Assembly (NCBI GenBank): GCA_005879255.1
Contig: VBKY01000042.1
Span: forward strand, 1 to 30,907
DNA: 30,907 bases
From: Deltaproteobacteria bacterium
GTDB lineage: Bacteria; Desulfobacterota_B; Binatia; UBA9968
Reading direction: 5' to 3'
The position numbers and the translations under genes are program-made. Every line of letters starts with the position of its first letter. Positions within the stretch are counted from its first letter, which is position 1. The notes beneath the pieces were generated by a model. It did not search any database and was not told where the DNA came from. It saw only the letters and a program-made list of their open reading frames with translations. Below, piece after piece: positions 1-9,278 of this stretch.

Positions 1-979
1 GTGTTACTTGGTCGACTTGGTTCATCGCCCGGTTGACTTGCGAAACCCCAGCCGACTGTTCCCTGGAGGCAGTGGCGACCTCCTGGACTAATTCCGCGGT
101 TCTTTTAATGGCCGGGACCAATTCCCCGAGCATGTGGCCGGCTCTCTCAGCCACTCTCACGCTGGATGAAGCCACACTGCTAATTTCCTGGGCGGCGGTC
201 TGGCTGCGTTCGGCGAGTTTTCTCACTTCGGTGGCGACCACGGCAAACCCTTTGCCATGCTCTCCGGCTCTCGCCGCTTCAATGGCGGCGTTGAGGGCGA
301 GCAGGTTGGTCTGGTAGGCGATATCTTCGACGATAGAGATTTTCTCGGCGATGGTTTTCATGGCATCGACGGACTCGGCGACGGCTTTGCCGCTTTCCTC
401 CATTTCTTTGGCGCCTTTGAGAGCCATGTGTTCCATCTGCCGGCTGTTGTCGGCGTTTTGTGTGATGGAGGCGTGCATCTCTTGTAAACTGGACGTGGTT
501 TGTTGGACGGACGCAGCTTGCTCACTCGTACCACGCGACAACAACTCTGCCGAAGACGACACCTGGTTAGAGGCCGTAGAGACGGCATCGGTCACTGATC
601 GAACCTGGTCGATGATTTGGCTCAGTGTCTCGATAAATTGATTGAAGGACCGGGCGATGTCTCCGATCTCATCGCGGCGATCCCCGGCTTCATCCCAACG
701 AATGAGCCCGGAGTTGCCGATATTGATATCTCGGAGTTTGGCGGTGAATCTTTCTAGAGGATGGGCGATGTTCCAGGCCAGATAAAAACCGAGAAATATT
801 CCGGCTCCTATGATAACGCCGCCAAGCGCCAATGGCAGTGTATGTGTCGCTGCATCGGAGGATGTGGCGGGGGCCGCGCTATACACGAGCGCGCCGAACG
901 TGATGTAACCGGCCGTGAATACGCCGCAGAGAAGCGCCAGTTTTTCTCTCATCTTTAGATGTCTCATTGTTCTGAGCAT
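1..979 (-). CDS. methyl-accepting chemotaxis protein, C-terminus cut by window edge
   Basis: This is a chemoreceptor that should relay signals to CheA/CheW at the inner membrane; 326 residues are visible and the C-terminus lies beyond the left edge. Two membrane segments (about residues 14-34 and 48-68) are separated by only about 13 residues, so there is almost no periplasmic sensor domain. A HAMP-like region follows (about 69-120), then a long methyl-accepting helical bundle. The hairpin tip that binds CheA/CheW is clear, with [18 protein letters not shown] and [16 protein letters not shown]. The ATG at 979 has an AGGAGAT ribosome binding site a few bases upstream; in-frame ATGs at residues 5 and 10 are weaker. 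It is the last visible gene of the chemosensory operon, 65 bases after cheW. The signal it senses cannot be told from sequence; it may be intracellular or membrane-borne, or come through a partner protein. Confidence 0.95.
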   Translation of the reverse strand, partial: MLRTMRHLKMREKLALLCGVFTAGYITFGALVYSAAPATSSDAATHTLPLALGGVIIGAGIFLGFYLAWNIAHPLERFTAKLRDINIGNSGLIRWDEAGDRRDEIGDIARSFNQFIETLSQIIDQVRSVTDAVSTASNQVSSSAELLSRGTSEQAASVQQTTSSLQEMHASITQNADNSRQMEHMALKGAKEMEESGKAVAESVDAMKTIAEKISIVEDIAYQTNLLALNAAIEAARAGEHGKGFAVVATEVRKLAERSQTAAQEISSVASSSVRVAERAGHMLGELVPAIKRTAELVQEVATASREQSAGVSQVNRAMNQVDQVT

Positions 980-1044
980 AAGGATCTCCTGAAAAACATG
1001 AGCCGCGCGTCCGCTTCAACCGCTATAATGCGCTGCGCGACTTC

Positions 1045-1566
1045 TTAGCCGCCGGCTCCCGAAACAAGGCCCGGCTGCGCGGCGCCCAGCGATACGGGGT
1101 TAATTATATCGCTGGCGGAAAGCACCTTATCGATGTCCAAGATAAGCACAAACTTGGCGCCTGCCTTGCCCATGCCTCGCAAAAAATCCGTGTTCACGTG
1201 CGTGCCGAAGGGTGGAGCGGGTAGGATGTCATCGCTAAATAATTCAACGACTTCACTTACGGAATCAGCCATTATCCCCATAACGGTTGGTTCCGCCCCA
1301 AAGTTTAATTCGACAATGACGATGCATGTGCGGTCAGTCACCGGACTGGTGGGAAGACCGAACTTCACCGCGAGGTCGACAACCGGCACGACGCTGCCGC
1401 GTAAGTTGATCACGCCACGGATGGATGGAGGCGTTTGCGGAACTGTGGTGAGAGTACCGTAAGTGATGATTTCCTTCACGCGTAGAATGCCGACGGCGTA
1501 CTCTTCGCCGGCTATGTGAAAGGTCAAGTACTGAGTCTGATCCGTGGTATTGTGCCCTTCGTTCAT
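1045..1566 (-). CDS. cheW: CheW chemotaxis coupling protein
   Basis: CheW-type adaptor (173 aa) linking chemoreceptors to the CheA kinase. The whole protein is one CheW domain. It has the hallmark core IRGVINLRGSVVPVVDL near residues 48-66, the preceding VKEII and VPQTPP segments, and a C-terminal KFVLILDIDKVL strand. The start ATG has GGAGAAA eight bases upstream. It lies 13 bases downstream of cheA and upstream of the receptor gene, all on the same strand, so co-translation in one operon is likely. The last ~20 residues are Gly/Ala/Pro-rich and not part of the fold. Confidence 0.95.
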   Translation of the reverse strand: MNEGHNTTDQTQYLTFHIAGEEYAVGILRVKEIITYGTLTTVPQTPPSIRGVINLRGSVVPVVDLAVKFGLPTSPVTDRTCIVIVELNFGAEPTVMGIMADSVSEVVELFSDDILPAPPFGTHVNTDFLRGMGKAGAKFVLILDIDKVLSASDIINPVSLGAAQPGLVSGAGG

Positions 1567-1579
1567 AACAGTTTCTCCC

Positions 1580-3331
1580 TTAGTGGTATCTTACCGGAGT
1601 GGGACCGTCGTTGCGGGCTGTCAAAAATCCTTGGGATTCATTTTCCGACCCGCCCAACTCTCCGTGTGCTCGGATCACTTCGCGCATCAGTCCGGGAACA
1701 TCCAGAATCAACGCCACACGACCATTGCCGAGAATGGCGGAGCCGGCGATGGCGGAGAGTTCCTGAAAACGTTTTCCCAGCGGTTTTATAACGGTTTGGC
1801 GAGCACCATAGAGCATGTCTACGGCAAGACCGGCTTTGACTCGACCGACTTCGATGACGACGATATTTTCGCGCGCCGGACGTGGGCTCGTTAGCCCAAA
1901 CCAGTCGCGCAGGCGAATGTACGGTAGCGGGTGGCCGCGCAGATTGATCACCCCACGGCTGCTGTTGTTGTGGCGCTCTTCGGCGGGCAATTCGATACAC
2001 TCGAGAACGGCGTGCAGCGGTAGCACATAGGTCTCGTCACCGATGCCGACCCCGAAACCTTCGATAATTGCGAGAGTCAACGGCAAGCGGATGGTAATCG
2101 TCGTGCCGTTGTCAGGGCGGCTGGCAACGCCGACCGTGCCACGTAAAGTCTCAATATTTCGCCGCACGACGTCCATGCCGACGCCGCGCCCAGATAAATC
2201 CGTGATCTTTTCCGCAGTGGAGAAGCCTGGTTCGAAAATAAAGTTGAAGAGTTCCTGATCGGAGAGCTGCTCAGGCTCCGCAACGACTCCCATAGATCGC
2301 ACGCGCGCGGCGATTAGGTTGCGATTTATGCCCGCGCCATCGTCGATAAGTTCAATGACAATGCTGGCGCCGTCATGAAGTGCCTTGAGCGTGATCGACC
2401 CACAAGGATCTTTCCCTTTGGTGCGGCGTACCTCCGGCGCTTCTATGCCATGATCCAAGGCGTTTCTGATCATATGCGTGAGCGGATCCTTGAGCTTTTC
2501 CACCATGCTTAAATCGATCTCAACGTCGTCTCCCTCAATCTGCAAGCGAGCGACTTTGCCGCTCGCCTGAGCGACGTCGCGCACGGTGCGGATGTACTGG
2601 CGGAAGATCGGCCCGACCGGCACCATGCGGGCTTTCATGATTTGTTCTTGAAGATCCAAAGAAAGGCGCTCCAGTTGTCCATGCGCTTCCAATGCTTCAT
2701 CGATTGGGTGCGTCGGAGTTTCCAACGCTTGACGCAGCCGGCCGTGTGCCACGGCGATCTCGCCGGCCAGGTTGAGCATGCGGTCGAGCTTTTGGATGTC
2801 GACTCGGACAGTATCGGCGCGCTCCACCAACGCATGGAAATCTTCGCGGCGCCGGCGGACTGGCTGTTGGCTCGGCTTAGTATCCTGTGGCGTGGGAGGC
2901 CGTTGCTTTTCGGCTGGGGCCGCGTTTTTGTTAATTAGCTGCGCCAGCAGCGCTTGATGTTCCGGACCGATCTCTTTCGCGCCAGCGATGGCGTCAGGGA
3001 TCATTTGCCGAAGCGCATCCACCGAGCGCAGCAGTAATGTGATGGTTTCTTTGGTGACGGGCAGGACACGGTTGCGTAGCTGTTGGAGCAGCTCCTCGAA
3101 GGCGTGTGCGAATTCCGAAACTTTGGGAAATCCCAGGCCCGCGGCATTGCCTTTGATCGTGTGCGCGCCACGAAAGATCGCTTCGAGAAATTTCTGGTCT
3201 TCGGGATAGGTTTCGAGGCCGATCAGCGACTCTTCCATCCGAACCAGGTGTTCTTCCGATTCGGCCACATAGGTTTTCAGTATTGCCTGGAAATCGATGT
3301 CCATTTGGGTTTCTACAATTGCTTGATCCAC
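1580..3331 (-). CDS. cheA: CheA chemotaxis histidine kinase lacking a P2 domain
   Basis: Histidine kinase core of the chemosensory array, 583 aa from the GTG at 3331. Domains in order: P1/HPt (about 12-115) with phospho-accepting His57 in GAHTIKGNAAGLG; a Pro/Arg-rich linker of about 40 residues where P2 would normally lie; P3 dimerisation helices (about 170-235) ending in MKARMVPVGPIF; P4 ATPase with N box (MIRNALDHGIE), G1 (DDGAGIN) and G2 (GRGVGMDVV); and P5, a CheW-like domain with SRGVINLRGHPLPYIRLRDW. The GTG start overlaps the cheD stop and has no clear ribosome site. An in-frame ATG at 3304 (574 aa) lies nine bases after the cheD stop and is an equally good start. Phosphoryl acceptors would be the CheY-like protein encoded at 3856-4227, and perhaps others outside the window. 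Confidence 0.96.
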   Translation of the reverse strand: MDQAIVETQMDIDFQAILKTYVAESEEHLVRMEESLIGLETYPEDQKFLEAIFRGAHTIKGNAAGLGFPKVSEFAHAFEELLQQLRNRVLPVTKETITLLLRSVDALRQMIPDAIAGAKEIGPEHQALLAQLINKNAAPAEKQRPPTPQDTKPSQQPVRRRREDFHALVERADTVRVDIQKLDRMLNLAGEIAVAHGRLRQALETPTHPIDEALEAHGQLERLSLDLQEQIMKARMVPVGPIFRQYIRTVRDVAQASGKVARLQIEGDDVEIDLSMVEKLKDPLTHMIRNALDHGIEAPEVRRTKGKDPCGSITLKALHDGASIVIELIDDGAGINRNLIAARVRSMGVVAEPEQLSDQELFNFIFEPGFSTAEKITDLSGRGVGMDVVRRNIETLRGTVGVASRPDNGTTITIRLPLTLAIIEGFGVGIGDETYVLPLHAVLECIELPAEERHNNSSRGVINLRGHPLPYIRLRDWFGLTSPRPARENIVVIEVGRVKAGLAVDMLYGARQTVIKPLGKRFQELSAIAGSAILGNGRVALILDVPGLMREVIRAHGELGGSENESQGFLTARNDGPTPVRYH

Positions 3332-3852
3332 GCCGAGCCGTTGTCGGTATGGAAAATCAACTTCCGGCCCCGGTCGCCGCCGACATCATGCCCGACGATG
3401 GGAATATCGGCGGCCTGCAAAACCTCCCGGGCTATTTGCACGTTCTTCGTGCCCAGGTGATTTTCTCGGCTGCGAAATGCCTCCAAGACGCAGGCGCCGC
3501 CGAACAACTTTGCGCGCAAGCGCATCTGCTCGGCACCAAGCCCCAGTATCTCTTCGATCAGTTCACGCACGGCGTGGTTGCCAAAGCGCAACGACGCTTG
3601 ATCGTCGCCGACGTCCATGGGAAGTAGAAAATGATTGATGCCGCCGATTTCCGTCAACGGGTCCCAAAGACATACGGACACGCACGATCCGAGAATCGTG
3701 GTCACGGCGCAGCTCTCGGGTGAAACAAAGAGCTGGCCGGGGTGCAAATAAAATTTTGACCGGTCACCGGAGCACGGCGCGGTCGCCGATTCGCCGTTGA
3801 TGGATTGTTTTGCCACAGGAGTTGTTGCCGCTGAATTCGATAGTCGAAACAA
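3313..3852 (-). CDS. cheD: CheD chemoreceptor glutamine deamidase
   Basis: CheD deamidates specific glutamines in chemoreceptors and in some species also binds CheC. This 179-residue protein has the catalytic set with correct spacing: Thr51, Cys57 in TTILGSCV and His74 in GGINHFLLP, matching the Thr-Cys-His triad of Thermotoga CheD. Further family features are the RFGNHAVREL segment and KLFGGA. The start is a TTG with GGAG eight bases upstream, three bases after the receiver gene stop. The N-terminal ~30 residues are longer than usual and poorly conserved. No cheC, cheR or cheB is present in the window. The 3' end overlaps the GTG start of cheA by 19 bases. Confidence 0.95.
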   Translation of the reverse strand: MFRLSNSAATTPVAKQSINGESATAPCSGDRSKFYLHPGQLFVSPESCAVTTILGSCVSVCLWDPLTEIGGINHFLLPMDVGDDQASLRFGNHAVRELIEEILGLGAEQMRLRAKLFGGACVLEAFRSRENHLGTKNVQIAREVLQAADIPIVGHDVGGDRGRKLIFHTDNGSAWIKQL

Positions 3853-3855
3853 TTG

Positions 3856-4227
3856 TCACTCTCCGAGCAGGTTTTTGACCTTAGCTACTAATTCGAGACT
3901 ATCAATCGGTTTGATGATGTAGTCACTACAACCGCTCTCGTAGCCGGTTTCCATGCTTTCCGCCTCCGCCTTGCTGGTTACCATGACAATCGGTACGCCC
4001 CGGGTTTGCACGTTCTCACGGATATGCCTGACGGCCTCAAAACCATTCATTTTCGGCATGACGACGTCCATCAAAATGAGATCGGGCCTCGTTTCTAGGG
4101 CTTTAGCTACGCCTTCTTCTCCATTCCGCGCCATTACGAGCTCGTAAGAGCTCTTCTCCAGGATCATCTGCTCCATTTGCAAGATGGTCTCTGAATCATC
4201 CACGAGCAAGATTTTTCTGGGTGCCAT
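3856..4227 (-). CDS. CheY-like single-domain response regulator
   Basis: Stand-alone receiver domain of 123 aa with no output domain. Key residues are all present: acidic pair Asp10/Asp11, phospho-acceptor Asp54 in LILMDVVMPKMNG, Thr84 in VMVTSKAE, and Lys106 in YIIKPID. It is probably phosphorylated by the CheA encoded next in the operon. The ATG has an AGAGG about eight bases upstream. It is the first gene of the chemosensory operon. It could act on flagellar or pilus motors, or feed another regulator; no motility gene is present in the window to decide. Confidence 0.93.
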   Translation of the reverse strand: MAPRKILLVDDSETILQMEQMILEKSSYELVMARNGEEGVAKALETRPDLILMDVVMPKMNGFEAVRHIRENVQTRGVPIVMVTSKAEAESMETGYESGCSDYIIKPIDSLELVAKVKNLLGE

Positions 4228-4943
4228 CGATTTGCCTCTTTCTCACGTGTCTTGGGATCCTGACCATACGTAACGTGGCGGTCGTCTAGTCCTATGACGC
4301 GCGGTAGAACCCTAAGCGGAGATGACACGAGCAAGATATTTGCCATCAACGTAACTATTGGAAAAAAGGGAAGATCTTAGATGAAAGGATGGACAAACGG
4401 CGTCGTTGAAGAACAAAGGTGTACGGGGACGGCCGCGCTTTGTGCCTCGCTGCATAAAACGGTTCACAATTTACCCGACGACGGCACGATAGAAGCATCG
4501 ACAAACGACGAATTTGTTTTCAAACCATACCTGGCAGCAGGGGCGGGTACGATGTGGCTCATGGCAGGCGAGTCGAGCACGTCGTCGAATTGGAAGCGGA
4601 GCGAGAGATGAGAATTTGAGAATGGGATTGACGGCTAATTGAACTGCACGCTGCCGCTCCTGATTCTCAACGGTATTCGATGCATCAAGGAGCTTTTTGC
4701 CACCTGTGAATTATCGTTCTTGGGTGCTGGGCTCACTTTTCCGTCGGTGACTGCTTTCAGTCCTAACTTGTCCAAATATGGCCAAAGCAGCGCTTTTACT
4801 CTCGGTGAAATTTCATCTACCCTTTGGTTTTTACTAGGATTTATTCATATGCGCCCGTGGCATGCATTTGGCTTTTACAGGGCGGTTGAACTTAAGCCCA
4901 TGGCCTAGATTCGGTAAATTTGCCGATGGCGAGGAGCGATCCC
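4228..4943. other. 716-base stretch without a convincing gene
   Basis: This lies between the divergent chemosensory operon and the coiled-coil gene and should hold both promoters. Short open frames at 4381-4611 (76 codons) and 4639-4908 (89 codons) on the plus strand have no recognisable domain and weak or no ribosome sites; I do not count them as genes. On the minus strand, the leader of the receiver gene contains TTAGGGTTCTACCGCG and GGACTAGACGACCG (about 4280-4320). These look structured (arms CGTC and GACG around ATAGGACTA) but match no riboswitch family I can name. Confidence 0.6.
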
Positions 4944-6842
4944 GTGACCGACAGCGAGAACGAAAAGGCGTCTAGCAGCGATACCAATAATCTCGGAGCC
5001 GGGAAGGATGTTTTGTTTGGCTGGTTAGTCGGGCGAGCCGCGGCTGATCTCGGCCTCGCGCAGGCTTTGGCGGCTAGCGAAGCGCAGCGGGCGGAGCAAT
5101 TCAAACGGTTAGAGGATACTTTGCTCTCCCAGATCCGTCAGCTGCAGCAACAGCTAACCTCCGGCCCAAATTTCGACGCGCAGGTCCCGGAGCTGAATGA
5201 GTTGAAAGCGCATATGCAGAGCTTTGCCGAGCGACTGAACGGGGTCGAATCCGTCTCCCAGCAAGCCACGCAGATGCGCGAGTTGGTCAAGTCGGAAATG
5301 GCGAGGTTGCATTCGCAACTGGGTGACCGGGAAAGTTCATTGGAAACGCAGCGCTCGCGATTTGACAAGCTGGAAGCAACCATCGGCGCAAAAATAGGAG
5401 AGCTCGAGCAAATGATCGGTACGAAGTCCAAGAACTTCGATACCGCCAGGGACGAACTAGAACGCATCAGACGGGAGCTAGGCGCTATCACGAACCGCAT
5501 TACCCAGGCGGAGCTTGCTACGCAGCAAGCTCAGATGCAAGCAGCCAGCGACGTCGAGCACGCTCAAGAGCATGTCGCTACTCTCGTGACGAGCGAATGC
5601 GCTGCGCTCAAAACCGAGCTGTTGGCGAGGTTAGATCAGCCATCACTGGACTTGACCGTTAAGCGCCTCGAAGAAACATTTCAGAAACGCCTCGACGACC
5701 TGCACCACCAGCTAGGGCAAAACCTTCCTCGGGTCGATGCCGAAGTCCACGGGCTCCAAACCCAGGTGCGAAGCCTCATACAGCGAGTGGAATCCTTGCC
5801 ATCCGCGACGGCTGCAGCCGTCGACCTTGATGTCGAGCGATTGCGTTGGAACAGGGACGTTGACGAGCGCGTCACCGCTAGAATCGAAGAACTTGGCAAT
5901 GAGATTCGGGACAAGCTGGAAACCTTTGGCAGTATCAAAATCGAGAACGAACACTTCTTGACAGAAACCAGCGCACTCGCGCACCGAATGGCGCAGAACG
6001 AACAAGCGACGCAGCAAATGGCCACGGACCTCGGTATGGAATTGAACGCGATCAAGGCGGCATTAAACCAACAACAAATGCAGCAACAAGCCACGGAGGC
6101 GGTCTTAAAGAGCTTAGAAGACACGGTGTTGACGAAAATCCGGGAAGTTCGGGATTACTTCCTGCAAGGACAAAATAATCTCCAAAACCACGAGGCCCAA
6201 TTCACGGCGTACAAGACGGACTTGCAACGACTCACGCAACGTTTCGCCGAAATCGAATCGATGGCCCATCGGACCCACGCGCTCATGGTCAACGAAAGCG
6301 AGCAGGCTACCCAGGTACAGGCGGGGTTCAGAACTGAACTCGCTGGACTACGGACAGAACTGAGTGAAAGGCAATCGATGGATGCCGTCATTCAGAGCGT
6401 CGAAGACAATCTAACCGTGAAGCTCCGAGAACTTCAAAACCAGTTCGCACAGAAAATGCTCGTAGCCGACCGCCGCGATGCGGAGTTTAGAGAAATCAAA
6501 GTGCAACTTGAAACCTTGGCTCAAAGAATGACGCAGGCTGGAGCGACGCCGTCAACCCAAGCATCGGCTTTGAATCGAATAAAAGATAGTACGGTGTTTC
6601 CCGTCGATATCGATGCGCTCAGGGCGAAACCGGAGGACCGTCTGGGCATAACAAGTTCGAAGACGGAAATCGCACCGCACAGGACACGGGAGATGAGCCA
6701 GGAGCACGCCGAACCCAGGGATAGTTTGCTCGATGGCGGGAAGCATCAGCTCACACAGCTGCAGGAACGGATGTCGGCGGATATCGAGCGGGCAAGGGCC
6801 GAGCTACGAGAAAAAAGTGGACGCTGGAAGGCGCGCCGCTAA
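4944..6842 (+). CDS. long coiled-coil protein with internal repeats, function unknown
   Basis: I do not recognise the family. The protein is 632 aa from GTG 4944, chosen because GAGGAG sits seven bases upstream; ATG 4926 and TTG 4920 lie in frame upstream without such a site. Apart from the N-terminal ~45 residues it is almost entirely helical heptad sequence rich in Gln, Glu, Ala, Leu and Arg. A short hydrophobic patch (VLFGWLVGRAAADLGLAQAL, about residues 23-42) might be membrane-associating, but no clean transmembrane helix or signal peptide is present. A motif of the type LED(T/N)xxxxxR(E/Q)L recurs near residues 54, 141, 240, 389 and 483, each followed by a second helix (LxxLxQRxxxxE) and usually a Gln-Ala-Thr block. 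The KaiC-like ATPase gene follows on the same strand after about 180 bases. A scaffold or filament role is a guess. Confidence 0.8.
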   Translation: MTDSENEKASSSDTNNLGAGKDVLFGWLVGRAAADLGLAQALAASEAQRAEQFKRLEDTLLSQIRQLQQQLTSGPNFDAQVPELNELKAHMQSFAERLNGVESVSQQATQMRELVKSEMARLHSQLGDRESSLETQRSRFDKLEATIGAKIGELEQMIGTKSKNFDTARDELERIRRELGAITNRITQAELATQQAQMQAASDVEHAQEHVATLVTSECAALKTELLARLDQPSLDLTVKRLEETFQKRLDDLHHQLGQNLPRVDAEVHGLQTQVRSLIQRVESLPSATAAAVDLDVERLRWNRDVDERVTARIEELGNEIRDKLETFGSIKIENEHFLTETSALAHRMAQNEQATQQMATDLGMELNAIKAALNQQQMQQQATEAVLKSLEDTVLTKIREVRDYFLQGQNNLQNHEAQFTAYKTDLQRLTQRFAEIESMAHRTHALMVNESEQATQVQAGFRTELAGLRTELSERQSMDAVIQSVEDNLTVKLRELQNQFAQKMLVADRRDAEFREIKVQLETLAQRMTQAGATPSTQASALNRIKDSTVFPVDIDALRAKPEDRLGITSSKTEIAPHRTREMSQEHAEPRDSLLDGGKHQLTQLQERMSADIERARAELREKSGRWKARR

Positions 6843-7022
6843 TCAAGTCGCCACGCATTTGATGAAACACTAACAGACAGTTGACGACCCGATTCCACAA
6901 GAGTCGATCCTAGTAGAATTTCGCTCGACGAGGGTCAATACCGAAGCGCAAAGGCGAGCGCCGAGCGACCGGTGATTGATCGGCGATCTTGTGAGCGGAC
7001 AGTTTTTCTAATAGTTTCAGAT

Positions 7023-7742
7023 ATGGCCGGGAAACGCATACCGACGGGAATTCCCGAACTCGACATTTTGATTGAGGGAGGGCTCAGAGCGGGTAAAACT
7101 TATCTCGTCGTTGGCGAGCCCGGAACGGGGAAAACCGTTTTTGGTTTACAGTTCTTGGTGAACGGTCTCATGGAAAAGGAAAAAGGACTGTACGTCGCCA
7201 TCGACGAAAAACCCGCCGACGTGATTGAGCAAGCCGCTTCGTTAGGGTGGGACCTCACCCCTTTTATCGAGTCGAAGGAATTTCTGATTCTCGATGCTTC
7301 CGCTTATTTCAATACGCGCGTAAGCGATGGCCAAGGGAGAAACGTTGATGTCCAGCGCGTCGTCGCCGATCTAAATAACTACATTGCGCGGATGGGAGCC
7401 TCACGGGTGGTCATCGATCCGGTCGGGCCACTGCTTTTTAGCCGCGACTCAACATCGCGGGTTCTCGACCAGGTGCGGATGCTGTTCTATGGGCTCCAGG
7501 CGAATACGAACGCGACAAATTTGCTGACCACCTACTCCGTGGAGAGAAACGTGCGGGGCATTGAAGAGTACCTCGTTGCGGGGACGATTGTTCTCGAAAT
7601 GGCGCTCGCCAATAGCCGTTTTGTTCGCACATTGACGATCGAAAAAATGCGGAGTACCGCGCTGACCCCGGCGCAATATCTATTCACTATCGTTCCCGAT
7701 CGAGGCATAGTGTTGCAGGGTCTGGCTGAATCTCCAACATAA
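7023..7742 (+). CDS. single-domain KaiC/RecA-like ATPase
   Basis: RecA-superfamily ATPase of the KaiC type (COG0467-like), about 239 aa. It begins with the typical RIPTGIPELDILIEGGL, then Walker A GEPGTGKT (Lys37). The region equivalent to the KaiC catalytic glutamates reads AIDEKPADVIEQAASLGWDL, with Asp-Glu in place of Glu-Glu. The Walker B strand is SRVVIDPVGPLLF, where the usual Ser/Thr after Asp is Pro. KaiC proper has two such domains; this has one, as in many bacterial and archaeal signalling ATPases. A GTG at 6972 would add 17 residues with no family resemblance, so ATG 7023 is preferred even though its ribosome site is weak. It follows the coiled-coil gene on the same strand and may work with it or with the nearby signalling operon; that is inference. 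Confidence 0.88.
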   Translation: MAGKRIPTGIPELDILIEGGLRAGKTYLVVGEPGTGKTVFGLQFLVNGLMEKEKGLYVAIDEKPADVIEQAASLGWDLTPFIESKEFLILDASAYFNTRVSDGQGRNVDVQRVVADLNNYIARMGASRVVIDPVGPLLFSRDSTSRVLDQVRMLFYGLQANTNATNLLTTYSVERNVRGIEEYLVAGTIVLEMALANSRFVRTLTIEKMRSTALTPAQYLFTIVPDRGIVLQGLAESPT

Positions 7743-7755
7743 TCGTACCGCCATA

Positions 7756-8097
7756 TTATCTGTCACGAAAAACCTCCACATAGACGGCCGTTCCATAGGC
7801 TAATACCTCAGTGACGCCAGGGGCAACTTCGGTCGCGTCGTAGCGCACGGCAATGATTGCATTGGCGCCGAGCTGAGAAGCGTGCTCGACCATCAGGCGA
7901 TGCGCGTCTTGCCGAGCTTTCTCGCACAGTTCAGTGTAAAGAGTGATGTTGCCGCCCAGCAGCGTCTGCAAACTAGCGCCGATACTTCCGACAATACTGC
8001 GCGAACGAACGACAATGCCGCGCACCACACCTAGGTTTCTGGTAACACGGTAGCCGGATAGCTCGCCAGCCGTGGTGATCAGTTTCGCATCGACCAT
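7756..8097 (-). CDS. UPF0145 / YbjQ family protein
   Basis: Small protein (113 aa from ATG 8097) of the YbjQ/UPF0145 family, sometimes annotated as heavy-metal-binding though no function is established. Family features: N-terminal [25 protein letters not shown], a central [26 protein letters not shown], and [15 protein letters not shown] ending in YGTAVYVE. A longer frame to 8181 exists, but its extra residues overlap the neighbouring binding-protein gene and do not match the family. GGAG lies about 11 bases before the chosen ATG. It converges with the KaiC-like gene (14 bases between stop codons) and follows the Bug-type gene by 52 bases. Confidence 0.88.
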   Translation of the reverse strand: MVDAKLITTAGELSGYRVTRNLGVVRGIVVRSRSIVGSIGASLQTLLGGNITLYTELCEKARQDAHRLMVEHASQLGANAIIAVRYDATEVAPGVTEVLAYGTAVYVEVFRDR

Positions 8098-8149
8098 TTC
8101 GCTCAATACTCCGTCCGATAACTTGCCGATGCAGGTCTCGTAATCCCAA

Positions 8150-9208
8150 CTAGCGCAGCGGCAATGGCTCGCTGCCGGCAAGTTTGTTGAAAAGCGCGAT
8201 GACCTCGGACTCGCGTGGGATGTCCTTGATCGCTTTCTCTTGCGCTTCCGGCAACAGCGGCGTAGCGTCGTCCGCGGAAAGCTTCTTGAACTCTCTTAGA
8301 AAAGCCGGGTCTTTGAAAGTCTTGCGCATCGCGTCGCGATAAATGTTAACAATTTCTGTCGGCGTCCCGGGAGGCAAAATATAGGGCGACCCGACTAAAC
8401 GAAATGTGCGGAACATCGCCATGATCTTTCGTTCCCTGTCGGCTCTGGCGAAAGATTCAAGTTCCGGTAACTTATTGAATGTTGGATGCGGATGGCGATC
8501 TTCTTTCGGTATCTGAATGATCGCATGATAGTTCATCAGTTTCTTTTCGACATGCTCCGGCGATCTTTGCAAGATTGTGTCCGGGATGTTAGCGCGACCG
8601 TCTACCTCGCCGCGCTCCATTGCTAGATCAATCTCAGGGCCGGAATAACCTGTTACGAACCTGGGATCCTTAAGACCAAGCAACCAGGAAAACAGTCTGC
8701 CATTGATATAGATGTCATGTCCAACCGTTTGAGCGCCGATGCGCAGGCCTGGGCGCGCGCGCAGTTTTTCTAAAGTATCCGTCCCCACCTTCGCGTTCGT
8801 GCCAAAAACATATTGGGCCGTGCTGTTAGACGCACCAAGATAAATCAACTTATCCATATCGTACTCGACGCCAGTCGAGCTCAACACGGCATTGGCAACT
8901 AGCCCCGAACCGACGTTGCCGAATATCAGACCGTCCGGCTTGGCGTTACGGTAGATGTAGTTAGTCGCTTTCCTGCCCCCTCCGCCGGGCATAAATTGGG
9001 TAACGATGATCGGTTCGCCGGGAATGTATTTTTTGATAAATGGAATCGCCGCTTGCACGCGTAGCGCACCAGTGCCGCCCGGCTCACGTCCTTGTATTAG
9101 CAGGATCGTTTTACCTTGGAAGTACGGCGTGGATTGCGCGAAAAGTGGCGCTGCCGCCAGTGTTACGATAAAAACCGCAAGGCTTATGAACGATAGTTCT
9201 TTTGTCAT
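8150..9208 (-). CDS. Bug/TctC-type periplasmic substrate-binding protein
   Basis: A 352-aa secreted binding protein resembling the tripartite tricarboxylate transporter receptor (TctC/Bug) family. Residues 1-24 form a Sec signal peptide ending in PLFAQ. Mature-protein family hallmarks are [44 protein letters not shown], and a C-terminal [34 protein letters not shown]. The ATG has GGGAGG four to five bases upstream. No TctA/TctB membrane genes are adjacent, as is usual for orphan members, which are numerous in betaproteobacteria and in several uncultured lineages. The ligand is probably a small organic acid, but it cannot be read from the sequence. The stop codon is TAG. Confidence 0.87.
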   Translation of the reverse strand: MTKELSFISLAVFIVTLAAAPLFAQSTPYFQGKTILLIQGREPGGTGALRVQAAIPFIKKYIPGEPIIVTQFMPGGGGRKATNYIYRNAKPDGLIFGNVGSGLVANAVLSSTGVEYDMDKLIYLGASNSTAQYVFGTNAKVGTDTLEKLRARPGLRIGAQTVGHDIYINGRLFSWLLGLKDPRFVTGYSGPEIDLAMERGEVDGRANIPDTILQRSPEHVEKKLMNYHAIIQIPKEDRHPHPTFNKLPELESFARADRERKIMAMFRTFRLVGSPYILPPGTPTEIVNIYRDAMRKTFKDPAFLREFKKLSADDATPLLPEAQEKAIKDIPRESEVIALFNKLAGSEPLPLR

Positions 9209-9278
9209 TTTGCCTCCCGCGAGAAATCGCGTGGTAGTCCATTACCGGCTCCGATTTGCTCCGTCAAGGCTGTGGAGC

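Noticed and set aside
4280..4320. Purine or guanidine riboswitch before the receiver gene
   Set aside because: Only short core-like strings match; the required paired regions and loop-loop sequences cannot be drawn, so no family is claimed.
4381..4908. Two plus-strand frames as genes
   Set aside because: No domain, no good ribosome sites, and composition like non-coding sequence.
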